A stretch of 64,000 bases of DNA from the NCBI GenBank assembly GCA_036652815.1, contig JAVVVE010000002.1:69829-133828 (forward strand). Direction: 5' to 3'. A program made the translations under genes and the position numbers. This document shows, one piece after another, positions 51,125-59,544 of the stretch (positions are counted from its first letter, which is position 1; every line of letters begins with the position of its first letter). Below the pieces are notes generated by a model. The model saw only the letters and a list, made by a program, of their open reading frames with translations, was not told the origin of the DNA and searched no databases. The stretch comes from SZUA-378 sp036652815 (GTDB lineage: Bacteria; Bacillota; Clostridia; Lachnospirales; Lachnospiraceae).

Positions 51125-52348
51125 TCAAGATACTTCTGTCTGCTTCACAAAATTACTTGTTCCTTCTCCACTTAAAACCAGATGCAGAACATGGGCAATG
51201 GGATCTATGGCATTTTGCACCTCCTCCGTTGTATTGGTCTGTGCACCCAGTTCTATCAGCAATGTCTTGGGTCTGTAATGCATATTGTAGCGATATCCTT
51301 TGAGATAGATGCGTCTGGTCAATCCCGGATAGTATGTATTACAGGCCATCTGCATCTGTAAAGAAAATGCAAGATTTTGATCTATGTACGGATTCTTAAG
51401 CGACGTAATGTCACCACGTTCCCTGGTTCTGCTTAGTCCGTTGAAGAACATAAACTGTGCCGTAGGTCTTCCTTGTAACTCCACAAGTAATTTTTTATCT
51501 GCCTGCATCTGGTCTCTATGCAGATCAATGATGACTTCGATGCTGGGATTGTCCGCTAAGATCTGTTCCAATGCCGGAGCTGCAACATTATATGCCTGTG
51601 CCCGTACCTGATCGTATTGCCCCGTATCATGAATCACATTATACCCATATTTTTCTCGTAAAAGTACCGCTAGTTTTTCTCCCGCACCTACCACACTCAT
51701 GGAGGTGTCTCCCGGAATCGAGTCTGCAAAAGCCTCCGAAGCATGCGTATGATAGATTAATATCTGTGGAGCTCCTGCATCCTGAACCAGACGCATATCC
51801 TGCGATAATAAATAGGTGGCATTGAGTTGTTTTTCATCAGTCATCGTAGTAGCATCAATCGCATAAAAATGGCTGACCAGACTTTTAAAATCTCCTATGT
51901 CTTCCATTTGGAACTCTTGTTGTTTTACTTTTTCTTCCACAAATACAGGATTTGGTTCTGTTTTTTCTGTCACAGCACTTTGTACACCTGCGTCATCTTT
52001 TACAAGTTCTGCTTCTTCCAACTCTGCTTCTTTCAAATCCGCTTTTTCCCGATCTTCTTCTGTTCCTTCCATTTGTAAAATGAGTTCATAGGTACTCTCA
52101 TCCTCAGCGATCACCTCATACTGCGTCTCATCTGACAAATAACGGTAGAATGGCATCTGTCTATAGATCTTTTCTATCATCCAGTCTAATCCAATGTTGA
52201 CATTCCGCCTGTGATCAGTATATAAAAGCATCGGAATACACATACCCACGATCTGTTCCTGTGCTGTTCCCATATAAGAGCACAATAATACTGTCAACAA
52301 TACCGCTGATATCATTTGCATTTTTCTTGTTCTCAGTTTCCGATGCAA
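51125..52348 (-). CDS. spoIIP: Stage II sporulation protein P
   Basis: SpoIIP is the amidase/endopeptidase of the DMP machine that thins septal wall during engulfment. The 407-residue protein has an N-terminal membrane anchor (about 10-28), an acidic low-complexity stretch (about 90-150) and the C-terminal catalytic domain with ILIYHTHASEAF and VIDLHRDQM metal-binding motifs. It starts at TTG with GGAGG seven bases upstream, 11 nt after gpr. Confidence 0.94.
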   Translation of the reverse strand: MHRKLRTRKMQMISAVLLTVLLCSYMGTAQEQIVGMCIPMLLYTDHRRNVNIGLDWMIEKIYRQMPFYRYLSDETQYEVIAEDESTYELILQMEGTEEDREKADLKEAELEEAELVKDDAGVQSAVTEKTEPNPVFVEEKVKQQEFQMEDIGDFKSLVSHFYAIDATTMTDEKQLNATYLLSQDMRLVQDAGAPQILIYHTHASEAFADSIPGDTSMSVVGAGEKLAVLLREKYGYNVIHDTGQYDQVRAQAYNVAAPALEQILADNPSIEVIIDLHRDQMQADKKLLVELQGRPTAQFMFFNGLSRTRERGDITSLKNPYIDQNLAFSLQMQMACNTYYPGLTRRIYLKGYRYNMHYRPKTLLIELGAQTNTTEEVQNAIDPIAHVLHLVLSGEGTSNFVKQTEVS

Positions 52349-52359
52349 ACCATTTCCTC

Positions 52360-53289
52360 CTATTCAAGCTGCGATAAGGCAATATTCAAGGCTTCTGAGA
52401 TCGTATAGCTAAGTCGCTTGATTGTTTCATCAATATCTTTACCGGTAACATACATGTTGTTGAGTTCTGACATTACCTTTGAGAAATCATCTTCCCACAC
52501 GGTACATTCAAGCTGTCTCATCTTAACCAGCGTCTGTTCCAATACATCATTGACAATGGTAGCTGCATCCACGACCGTTGGAACCCCGATTGCCACCACC
52601 GGAACCCCGAGACTGTCCTCGGTCAATGCGCATCTGTGATTTCCGACACCGGACCCCGGATGAATCCCCGTATTGGTAAGTTGAATGGTTCGATTCAGTC
52701 TTTTTGTACTGCGTGCCGCAAGTGCATCAATCACAATCACTACACTGGGATGCGTTTCTACTACGATTCCACGTATAATCTCTGCTGTTTCCATCCCGGT
52801 CTTTGCCATAACCCCCGGAACGATACTACTAATCATATGCATGTTTTTCTTGTTATAAGCCGCTTTCCCATATTCTTTTACTACATGTCTTGTAATATAC
52901 AGATTATCCACCACATTAGGTCCCAGTGCATCTGCGGTCACATCTCGGTTTCCCAAACCAACGATTAAGACCGACTGCTCCTTTTCCATATGTGGAATCA
53001 CCTCACACATATGACTCGCAAGTTCTTCCGATACTTCTCTGTGATAATCTTCATCCGCATGCAGCATTCTGGGCGCTTCCAATGTGATATAAGTACCCAT
53101 CGGTTTTCCCATTGCCTTTGCTCCATTTTTACTCTCGATCACTACCTTTGTGACCCGAATATCGGTATCTTCCCTGTATTGCTCCGATACGATTACTCCT
53201 CGTATCTTTCCCTCAGCCTCCTCTATGCTTTCTCTTGCTTCCAGTGCCAGATCCGTTCGAACTTGATAATTTCCCATGTCACTAACCAT
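52360..53289 (-). CDS. gpr: Germination protease GPR
   Basis: GPR degrades small acid-soluble spore proteins during germination and is made as an inactive zymogen. The 309-residue product begins with the pro-region around VRTDLALEARES and contains the family segments LIVGLGNRDVTADALGPNVVDNLYITRH and SSIVPGVMAKTGMET. I use the ATG at 53289; an ATG four codons on is possible. A clear sigma-F/G promoter could not be made out. It heads the gpr-spoIIP-lepA-hemW string. Confidence 0.94.
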   Translation of the reverse strand: MVSDMGNYQVRTDLALEARESIEEAEGKIRGVIVSEQYREDTDIRVTKVVIESKNGAKAMGKPMGTYITLEAPRMLHADEDYHREVSEELASHMCEVIPHMEKEQSVLIVGLGNRDVTADALGPNVVDNLYITRHVVKEYGKAAYNKKNMHMISSIVPGVMAKTGMETAEIIRGIVVETHPSVVIVIDALAARSTKRLNRTIQLTNTGIHPGSGVGNHRCALTEDSLGVPVVAIGVPTVVDAATIVNDVLEQTLVKMRQLECTVWEDDFSKVMSELNNMYVTGKDIDETIKRLSYTISEALNIALSQLE

Positions 53290-53345
53290 ACCTTTCCGTC
53301 CTGTCTCCTACTTGCTATGTTTTACAATAAAATGAAAAATATGTA

Positions 53346-53374
53346 TTGACATAACAATCTTCTGTCGTTACAAT
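53346..53374 (+). promoter_or_regulatory. Sigma-A promoter of rpsT
   Basis: TTGACA (53346-53351), a 17-nt spacer and TACAAT (53369-53374). It lies in the divergent gap with gpr, and a leader of about 100 nt precedes the TTG start. Confidence 0.85.
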
Positions 53375-53480
53375 AGAAAGCGTACGTTTACATCGATGCG
53401 TCCGTGTCCGGAATCATTGTAAATGACACTTACCAATAACTATAATGATAATGAATAATTCAAATTAGGAGGTGCGGGTC

Positions 53481-53744
53481 TTGGCTAACATTAAATCTGC
53501 AAAAAAAAGAATTCTGGTAAACGGAGCAAAAGCTGAAAGAAATAAAGACATCAAATCCGGTGTTAAAACAGCTATTAAAAAAGTAAATGCTGCTATTGCA
53601 ACAAACGACAAAGAATTAGCTGCTTCTACTTTATTAGATGCAACATCCATTATTTCAAAAGCTACTTCAAAGGGAGTATATCACAAGAATACTTCTTCAA
53701 GAAAGATTTCACGCTTAACAAAATCAGTCAATCAAATGGCATAA
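53481..53744 (+). CDS. rpsT: 30S ribosomal protein S20 (TTG start)
   Basis: S20 is a small-subunit protein that binds 16S rRNA early. The 87-residue product starts at TTG 53481, with AGGAGGT seven bases upstream, giving the family N-terminus LANIKSAKKRILVNGAKAER (first residue Met in vivo). The frame also opens at GTG three codons earlier, but that would overlap the ribosome site. It is single, divergent from gpr, and ends in a bidirectional terminator. Weak UUG starts are known for rpsT in other bacteria. Confidence 0.95.
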   Translation: MANIKSAKKRILVNGAKAERNKDIKSGVKTAIKKVNAAIATNDKELAASTLLDATSIISKATSKGVYHKNTSSRKISRLTKSVNQMA

Positions 53745-53773
53745 GATAGTGTCCCTGTTGGGTTCACTTATAT

Positions 53774-53809
53774 AAAAAACAACCTTCACCGTCATGAAGG
53801 TTGTTTTTT
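53774..53809. terminator. Bidirectional terminator between rpsT and the kinase-like gene
   Basis: A perfect 15-bp stem AAAAAACAACCTTCA/TGAAGGTTGTTTTTT with a 6-nt loop. A and T runs flank both sides, so it serves rpsT on the plus strand and the convergent gene on the minus strand. Confidence 0.92.
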
Positions 53810-53833
53810 ATTATATTTTTATGAAATGAATTT

Positions 53834-54706
53834 TTAACTGCAGTGCAGCAGATTCTCTTCCTGCTCTCTCGTAGGATAATTCTTATATGTAAAATGTCCG
53901 AGTTCTTCAAACTCATCAATGACCGATTGTGCAACAGATGGAATCGCTTCTTTTTGTTCCATCCCCACCTGTAGAAAAGGAAGGTTTTGCTGTAACGATG
54001 CCAGCAAGGTTTGATGCCCCTGCAGTGCATACCATTCGTTATTCTTGATCCCGACACGCACTTCACGCTCCGGCATAGAGCTTTGCTTTTTGGTATGGAT
54101 CGATTCTGTTGGAAATATAGAGGTGGGATTTAATAATATCTTAAGCTGATATTCCTGCCTTTGATAGCTGGCAAACTCATCCAGTATCACTGCTTTGATC
54201 ACATCAGGAGAAACATTGCTGGTCTCTAAGACTAAGTTGTAGTTCTCAAGATTATAATAATCGATGTGATATAATTCCGAGAATCTTGATTGCTCTACTT
54301 TTTGTCGCAGTAGAAGTGTCTTTCGGCATTCTTCTTCAGAACAATATTGCTCTGTGCTTCGATTATCATGTAAGATTCTTCTGGTGGCTTCGTTAATATC
54401 CGCTATCAGAAATACTTTAAAACTATTTTTAACAAAATTCCAGGCAAGTCTGGAATCAAATACCGCATGGTCTAAACGATTACCCAGTTCTTCACTTCTC
54501 TGATCAATCAAATCGTCTATACTATGATTCCCTGATTTTATTTCTTCCTCAACTGCCTGATTCAGCTCCATCACCGACATCCCTTTTTCAGCAGCAATAC
54601 TGCGAAACAATGCACCACCGGAAACGATTTCAAAGTTCTCTTCTTTTAAAAGTTTACATATCGTTGATTTCCCGGATCCTAAATTTCCTGTTAATGTAAT
54701 ATTCAT
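53834..54706 (-). CDS. Cytidylate-kinase-like P-loop protein with ParB-like C-terminal part
   Basis: A 290-residue protein; ATG 54706 follows GGAAGGGG. The N-terminal 190 residues form a P-loop kinase of the cytidylate-kinase-like group (TGNLGSGKST at 6-15, VSGGALFR, VFDSRLAWNFV, and an Arg-rich lid). The C-terminal 100 residues contain a block (VRVGIKNNEWYALQGHQTLL, then ASLQQNLPFLQV) that resembles the ParB/Srx fold motif around GHHRLxA. The substrate is unknown. The true cmk is normally elsewhere and shorter. It is preceded by a metallopeptidase gene in the same direction. Confidence 0.65.
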   Translation of the reverse strand: MNITLTGNLGSGKSTICKLLKEENFEIVSGGALFRSIAAEKGMSVMELNQAVEEEIKSGNHSIDDLIDQRSEELGNRLDHAVFDSRLAWNFVKNSFKVFLIADINEATRRILHDNRSTEQYCSEEECRKTLLLRQKVEQSRFSELYHIDYYNLENYNLVLETSNVSPDVIKAVILDEFASYQRQEYQLKILLNPTSIFPTESIHTKKQSSMPEREVRVGIKNNEWYALQGHQTLLASLQQNLPFLQVGMEQKEAIPSVAQSVIDEFEELGHFTYKNYPTREQEENLLHCS

Positions 54707-54754
54707 GAGAAGCCCCTTCCTTTTTGTATATTCTATCAAATAACCTAAGATTTG

Positions 54755-55366
54755 TCATTCTATTTGTAAACTGTTTCCATGATCCTTTAACCATTTACGG
54801 AGTTCTTTATAATCCGGCAGTATCAATTCTACCGCCATCCAAAACGCTGGCGCATGATTCATATGTGTTAAATGGCACAATTCATGTACCACAACATAAT
54901 CAAGTACTCTTGGTGGTGCCAACATCAATTTCCAATTAAAAGACAACGTTCCCCTACTGCTGCAGCTTCCCCATCTGGTCTTTTGCCCACGTATCACGAT
55001 GCGTTCATAATGACCACCGGTTTTCGCAATATAATATTCCACACGCTTGGGAAAGTATTCTTTTGCAGCTTCTCGATAACGTTTTTCGAGTGCGGCTGCT
55101 TGTTTTGATGGATTACTATGAGTCGTCGTATCGCCAATCACTGCACATTGTTTGAGATAATTTTTTTTGATCCACTGTTCTTTTTCCAGAAACAATCGCT
55201 GCAGTGTATCTAAAGATATGTTACTTGGAGTTCGCACTACAACTCTTCCGCCCGGATAGATTTGGATCGCATAACTCTTTCTATTACTATGACATATTTC
55301 ATAAGGTATCGTCATATCATGATATCTAATGCAATTAGCCCTATCTGCATTTTCTTGCTTAAACAT
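54755..55366 (-). CDS. YgjP/M48-like metallopeptidase (DUF45)
   Basis: A 203-residue protein of the YgjP-type metallopeptidase group. The zinc motif is HELCHLTHMNHAPAFW (HExxH with a third His), and it follows the family block WGSCSSRGTLSFNW. The N-terminal half is a strand-rich region (YAIQIYPGGRVVVRTPSNIS). No signal peptide is seen, so the enzyme is cytosolic. Its substrates are unknown. It lies 48 nt before the kinase-like gene, likely in one transcript. Confidence 0.85.
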   Translation of the reverse strand: MFKQENADRANCIRYHDMTIPYEICHSNRKSYAIQIYPGGRVVVRTPSNISLDTLQRLFLEKEQWIKKNYLKQCAVIGDTTTHSNPSKQAAALEKRYREAAKEYFPKRVEYYIAKTGGHYERIVIRGQKTRWGSCSSRGTLSFNWKLMLAPPRVLDYVVVHELCHLTHMNHAPAFWMAVELILPDYKELRKWLKDHGNSLQIE

Positions 55367-55399
55367 ATAGATTTATTCTCCAAACCGTAAAAACAATGC

Positions 55400-55427
55400 T
55401 TTACAATATATTTTTATGTGGTACAAT
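55400..55427 (+). promoter_or_regulatory. Sigma-A promoter of the GGDEF gene
   Basis: TTTACA (55400-55405), a 16-nt spacer and TACAAT (55422-55427) with a TGG extension. The leader is about 50 nt and shows no c-di-GMP riboswitch. Confidence 0.7.
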
Positions 55428-55482
55428 AGTACCAGTATATGCTATCGATTAGGGATCGTGATCAATCATTAAGGGGATGAAC

Positions 55483-56595
55483 ATGCATACATTATCAAGA
55501 AAAGCAAGTCAGTTATTATTATATTGCAGAAAAGAAGCTTATCAACTGAGTGTTAAAATAAAGGTAAAACATCTGATGATGTTCTTATCCATCATTCATT
55601 TTCTTTTACTACTCTTTTTTATCTATGCAAAAGCTCCATTGATGGTATGGGTTAATGTAATCAGTGTGATGCTCTATTTATTTTTTTCATTTCAGAATAT
55701 TAAATATAATTATAAACTCATTATCATAATCGTATGCTCGGAAGTGCTCATTCATATGGCATTGGCTACTCTATCTGTTGGATGGAGCAGCGGATTCTAT
55801 CTTTATGTTCTGCTCTTGATTCCAACCATCTATTACCTTTCCTATATTGCAGAATCAAGCTATCGACAATATACGGATGTATTTCGTTATTCCTTCATTG
55901 CTTTTGCGACCTTTATCATATTACGTGTGGTTACCTATGTCAAGCCTCCACTCTATCCACATATTTCACCTTTTGTTACCCAGCTAATGTATCTTTTCAA
56001 TGCCTGCCTAACCATTGGCGTGTTAATACTCTTTATGACTATCTTTTTATCCACCATTCAACAGACCGAAGCTTCTTTAAAAGCTCAGAATGGAAAGTTA
56101 AGTTCTTTAGCCAATCTTGATCCCTTAACCGGATTCTACAACCGTAGATGTATGAATGAATTTTTAGTACAGGCTGTTGAAGATGCCGTGGATGAATGCT
56201 CTGAATTTGGTCTCATCATGGGAGATATTGATGACTTTAAATCAATTAATGATACCTATGGTCACGAATGTGGTGATCTCGTCCTGAAAAAAATCGCACA
56301 TATTATGCAACATAATATCCGTGAAACTGATTTTATCTGTCGATGGGGCGGGGAAGAGATCCTGCTCTTATTACACAATTGCACCTACGAAAATACCATC
56401 CGTGCTGCTGAAAACATTCGCAAAAAAATAGCCGAAGCTTCTTTGTCCTATGGGGATGCCACGATTCACTTTTCTATGACCTTTGGCGTACATCGATATG
56501 AATCTAATAATCTGCCTTCCGAATTAGTCAGAAAGGCAGATCATAAATTATATCAGGGTAAAGTAAATGGGAAAAACTGCGTCGTTTCCGAATAA
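55483..56595 (+). CDS. Membrane diguanylate cyclase (GGDEF)
   Basis: A 370-residue protein that would make c-di-GMP from two GTP. It has six hydrophobic segments in residues 30-205 and a C-terminal GGDEF domain. The signature is RWGGEEI with DIDDFKSINDTYGHECGD before it, so catalytic residues are present. RETD five residues ahead of GGEEI fits the inhibitory I-site RxxD. I choose ATG 55483, which leaves six bases after AAGGGG; the ATG at 55477 abuts that site. With the PilZ protein it can feed motor control. Confidence 0.92.
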   Translation: MHTLSRKASQLLLYCRKEAYQLSVKIKVKHLMMFLSIIHFLLLLFFIYAKAPLMVWVNVISVMLYLFFSFQNIKYNYKLIIIIVCSEVLIHMALATLSVGWSSGFYLYVLLLIPTIYYLSYIAESSYRQYTDVFRYSFIAFATFIILRVVTYVKPPLYPHISPFVTQLMYLFNACLTIGVLILFMTIFLSTIQQTEASLKAQNGKLSSLANLDPLTGFYNRRCMNEFLVQAVEDAVDECSEFGLIMGDIDDFKSINDTYGHECGDLVLKKIAHIMQHNIRETDFICRWGGEEILLLLHNCTYENTIRAAENIRKKIAEASLSYGDATIHFSMTFGVHRYESNNLPSELVRKADHKLYQGKVNGKNCVVSE

Positions 56596-56625
56596 ATCAC
56601 GCAGCTCCATCTGCATACAATCATT

Positions 56626-56649
56626 TGCATACAATTATTTGTATGCAAT
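56626..56649. repeat. Palindrome at the pepD 3' end
   Basis: TTGCATACAA-TTAT-TTGTATGCAA, a perfect 10-bp inverted repeat that includes the pepD stop region. A third copy of the TGCATACAAT word lies just before it (near 56613). It sits between the convergent GGDEF gene and pepD and may act as a 3' end structure. There is no U run. Confidence 0.6.
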
Positions 56650-58080
56650 CACTTGCACGATGTATTCCCACACTCTTTTCGCAGATGAGATGCAGAGCTG
56701 TTCTTGTGCAGTGTGGATATTCTTCATATCAGGGCCAATAGAGATGCAGTCTAACCCTTCTATCTTATCAGACAACAAACCACACTCTACACCTGCATGG
56801 ACCGCTTCTATCTTTGGTTTATTTCCATACATCTTCTCATATACAGTGATCATATCTTCCCGCAGTTTGGAATCTTCTTTAAACGCCCATCCCGGATAGA
56901 CGCCTGCAATCGTAAAGGAAGCCCCCATATATTCGATGATGGCCTGCATCTTCTCCGTAAGTGCCTCTCTAGCAGTTGAAACAGAGCTTCTTACAGCGTA
57001 AGACATGGTAACAGTAGTTTCTTCTGTCTTTAAAATCCCCATATTCAAGGAAGTCTCTACCAAACCTTCTATATTCAGGCTCATCGTTTGAATCCCATTA
57101 GGCAATGCATTCATCAACATCAGTAAGGTAGTCTTATCTGTCTCTTCCAGAGCCTGTAGCTGTGTGGCAGTGCATTTCACAGCCTGTAACGACATAGCCG
57201 GATCTGCATTACGATATTCATGGCATACATTCTTACTTTCTCTTTCGATTACCTCTTCCAGTTTCTTCTCGTTGTCCGGTGCGATTAAAATACGTGCCAC
57301 ACAGGAACGGGGAATCGCATTATCCTTCAATCCTCCATTGATATCTACAAGATCATAAGGCAGTTGTTTTCTGCATGACAATAAGATGCGTCCCATCAAT
57401 ACATTGGCATTGGCACGTCCTTTATCAATCTCCACCCCTGAATGACCACCGGTCAGATGATCCAGATGAATCTCATAAAGAATACCTGTTTTTTCGGCTC
57501 TTGCAATGGGTAGTACGGCACTGACTCCGGCTCCTCCCGCACAACTGGTTAATAAGATACCTTCGTTTTCCGAATCCATATTTAATAATTTTTTCCCTTG
57601 CAGCGAAGATAAATCAATCCTTGCAGCGCCTTCCATACCTACCTCTTCGGCGATCGTCAAAACAACCTCCAGTCTTGGATGTTTCAGCGTATCAGATGCC
57701 AGGATAGCCAGTGCATAGGCAACCGCAATCCCATCATCTCCTCCCAGTGTAGTTCCTTTGGCAGAGATATAATCTCCTTCTACTTCCAGTTCCAAACCAT
57801 CTGTCTGAAAATCTATCTTACAATCCTCTGTCTTTTCACATACCATGTCCAGATGACCTTGCAGGATCAGTGTCGGTACCTGCTCATAGCCGGCTGTCGC
57901 AGGTTTTATAATGATTACATTCTTTAATTCATCCTGTATGACTTCCAAGTGATGTTCTTTGGCAAATGCGACACAATAATCACTAAGCTCTGCTTCATGA
58001 TAAGAGCCGTGCGGAATCCCACACAAGTCTTCAAAATATTGAAATACTTCTTTTGGTTCCAGTTCTGACAATACACCCAT
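56635..58080 (-). CDS. pepD: Aminoacyl-histidine dipeptidase (peptidase D, M20 family)
   Basis: A 481-residue M20-type zinc dipeptidase that cleaves Xaa-His dipeptides. Metal ligands and catalytic residues are in LQGHLDMVCEK (His/Asp), GTTLGGDDGIAVA and IAEEVGMEGA. The C-terminal ligand His occurs in EAVHAGVECGLLSDK. Length fits the PepD/PepV group. GGAAG precedes ATG. Its upstream region is partly lost in the N gap. Confidence 0.95.
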   Translation of the reverse strand: MGVLSELEPKEVFQYFEDLCGIPHGSYHEAELSDYCVAFAKEHHLEVIQDELKNVIIIKPATAGYEQVPTLILQGHLDMVCEKTEDCKIDFQTDGLELEVEGDYISAKGTTLGGDDGIAVAYALAILASDTLKHPRLEVVLTIAEEVGMEGAARIDLSSLQGKKLLNMDSENEGILLTSCAGGAGVSAVLPIARAEKTGILYEIHLDHLTGGHSGVEIDKGRANANVLMGRILLSCRKQLPYDLVDINGGLKDNAIPRSCVARILIAPDNEKKLEEVIERESKNVCHEYRNADPAMSLQAVKCTATQLQALEETDKTTLLMLMNALPNGIQTMSLNIEGLVETSLNMGILKTEETTVTMSYAVRSSVSTAREALTEKMQAIIEYMGASFTIAGVYPGWAFKEDSKLREDMITVYEKMYGNKPKIEAVHAGVECGLLSDKIEGLDCISIGPDMKNIHTAQEQLCISSAKRVWEYIVQVIAYK

Positions 58081-58102
58081 ACTTTTCTTCCTTCTTTCCT
58101 AT

Positions 58103-58202
58103 NNNNNNNNNNNNNNNNNNNNNNNNNNNNNNNNNNNNNNNNNNNNNNNNNNNNNNNNNNNNNNNNNNNNNNNNNNNNNNNNNNNNNNNNNNNNNNNNNN
58201 NN
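58103..58202. other. Assembly gap of 100 N
   Basis: Exactly 100 N bases, the standard filler for a scaffold gap of unknown size. It removes the 3' end of rplT and the rplT-pepD spacer. True length could differ, so content such as a terminator or promoter for pepD cannot be read. Confidence 0.98.
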
Positions 58203-58474
58203 TTTACATCAATTTCAGCTAATTTCAAACCATACATAAACTTGCTGTATGTTAATCCGTTCATTCTTGCAGCTGCATTAATACGAGCAATCCATAATTG
58301 TCTGAATTGACGTTTTCTTTCTTTTCTGCCTGCATAAGAAGATGTTAATGCTCTCATGACAGATTGTTTTGCTACACGATATTGATTGGACCTTGCTCCT
58401 CTATAACCTTTTGCAAGTTTTAATACTCTGTTATGTTTTTTTCTAGCGTTCATTCCGCCTTTAATTCTTGCCAT
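58203..58474 (-). CDS. rplT: 50S ribosomal protein L20 (3' end lost in assembly gap)
   Basis: L20 is an early large-subunit assembly protein and, in Firmicutes, the repressor of its own operon. Ninety codons are visible, starting MARIKGGMNARKKHNRVLKL and ending KLAEIDV. The family length is about 118, so about 28 residues lie in the N run. A frame that reads through the gap into pepD sequence is an artefact. It follows rpmI by 20 nt with an AGGAGG site. Confidence 0.96.
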
Positions 58475-58494
58475 TTAACTTTTCCTCCTTACGC

Positions 58495-58692
58495 CTACAG
58501 ATATGGTAATATCTTCTTCATATTCTTAACATTGGTTGCATCTGTCATCACTGCTTTGCGAAGATTTCTCTTGTTTTTAGTTGTCTTCTTCGTTAAGATA
58601 TGTTGTTTGTACGCTTTGCTTCTTTTCAGTTTACCGGTTCCTGTTAATTTAAAACGTTTTGCTGCTGATCTGTTTGTTTTGATTTTTGGCAT
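58495..58692 (-). CDS. rpmI: 50S ribosomal protein L35
   Basis: A 65-residue, very basic protein (MPKIKTNRSAAKRFKLTGTG, ending KNMKKILPYL) in the invariant infC-rpmI-rplT order. It has AGGAGG upstream of ATG. Confidence 0.97.
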   Translation of the reverse strand: MPKIKTNRSAAKRFKLTGTGKLKRSKAYKQHILTKKTTKNKRNLRKAVMTDATNVKNMKKILPYL

Positions 58693-58775
58693 ATCTCTTA
58701 ATCCTCCTATTATCCATACAAGTAAGAATCAGATATTGGATTCCTCTTGCCCTATTGTAATCTATTCTAACTGCA

Positions 58776-59285
58776 TCACTGACGTTTCTCAGTTAAAAAC
58801 ATTGTCATACTTCTGCCTTCTACCTTCGGATACTTCTCAATCACTGAGATATCGGAAAGTGCCTGTGCAAATTCATCTAAAATATGTCTGCTGCTACCCA
58901 TATGTGCCATTTCACGGCCTCTGAAACGAAGTGTAATCTTCACCTTGTCGCCCTTACTTAAAAACTTCCTTGCTGCATTGGTCTTGGTGTTTAAATCGTT
59001 GGTATCGATATTAGGAGATAAACGAATCTCTTTAATCTCAACCACCTTTTGTTTCTTCTTCGCCTCTTTGTCCTTGCGAATCTGCTCGTACTTGAACTTA
59101 CCATAGTCTACAATCTTGCATACCGGCGGCTTGGCTGTTGGCGCAATCTTCACAAGATCAAGTCCTGCTTCCTCTGCCAGCTTCATAGCCTCTGCTGTCG
59201 TCACAACTCCTAGCTGTTCTCCTGCTTCTCCCACCAAACGTACTTCTTTGTCTCTGATTTGTTCATTAATCATTAAATCGCTAAT
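58776..59285 (-). CDS. infC: Translation initiation factor IF-3 (AUU start)
   Basis: IF-3 binds the 30S subunit and proofreads start codons. I place the start at ATT 59283-59285, because GGAGGG lies seven bases upstream and the protein then reads (M)ISDLMINEQIRDKEVRLVG as in relatives; AUU starts in infC allow self-repression, because IF-3 rejects them. The product has 169 residues with the N domain to about 75 and the C domain from 85 (KVKITLRFRGREMAHMGSSR). Two ATG codons nearby (59300 and 59273) are badly spaced. Confidence 0.93.
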   Translation of the reverse strand: MSDLMINEQIRDKEVRLVGEAGEQLGVVTTAEAMKLAEEAGLDLVKIAPTAKPPVCKIVDYGKFKYEQIRKDKEAKKKQKVVEIKEIRLSPNIDTNDLNTKTNAARKFLSKGDKVKITLRFRGREMAHMGSSRHILDEFAQALSDISVIEKYPKVEGRSMTMFLTEKRQ

Positions 59286-59334
59286 TGCTTTGCCCTCCAT
59301 GAGATTGATAACCTGCGAGAATACGTTACTCACA

Positions 59335-59507
59335 TAAAAAAAGTGGATAGTCAGACTATCCACTTAAAATTAATGTTCTTCTTATCAATAGCATCCATGT
59401 TCTATATGCTATTCTATTAGGAACACCTGACAGCATATGCCTCAGGGTGAGAGTGGATACTCTACTTGTCTGTGTCACAATATAAGTTCTTATCACAACA
59501 CTTGATT
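59335..59507 (-). ncRNA. L20-type attenuator leader of infC-rpmI-rplT
   Basis: The minus-strand leader ends in a strong intrinsic terminator (59341-59365: AAGTGGATAGTC/GACTATCCACTT, then a T run at 59335-59340) about 50 nt before infC. An upstream TATCCACT segment near 59450-59458 can pair with the AGTGGATA of the terminator's 5' arm, which gives an antiterminator. This is the layout of the Firmicute L20 leader, where L20 protein favours termination. Identity as that family is inferred from structure and position. Confidence 0.8.
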
Positions 59508-59536
59508 ACTCTACCACATCCCTACACATATGTCAA
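59508..59536 (-). promoter_or_regulatory. Sigma-A promoter of the infC operon
   Basis: TTGACA (59531-59536), a 17-nt spacer and TAGAGT (59508-59513) with a TGG extension. It lies directly after the DUF1540 gene end (59545) and just upstream of the attenuator leader. Confidence 0.7.
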
Positions 59537-59544
59537 TCGCATTT

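Noticed and set aside
55428..55482. c-di-GMP riboswitch before the diguanylate cyclase
   Set aside because: The leader is about 50 nt and lacks the GEMM core motifs.
58031..58474. A 147-residue open frame running from rplT through the N run
   Set aside because: The middle is unknown sequence, and the tail after the gap is antisense-frame sequence of the pepD start. Only the 90 codons before the gap belong to L20.
59286..59363. N-terminal extension of IF-3 to the ATG at 59363
   Set aside because: This frame runs through the attenuator hairpin and the ribosome site; the AUU start fits the family and the spacing.
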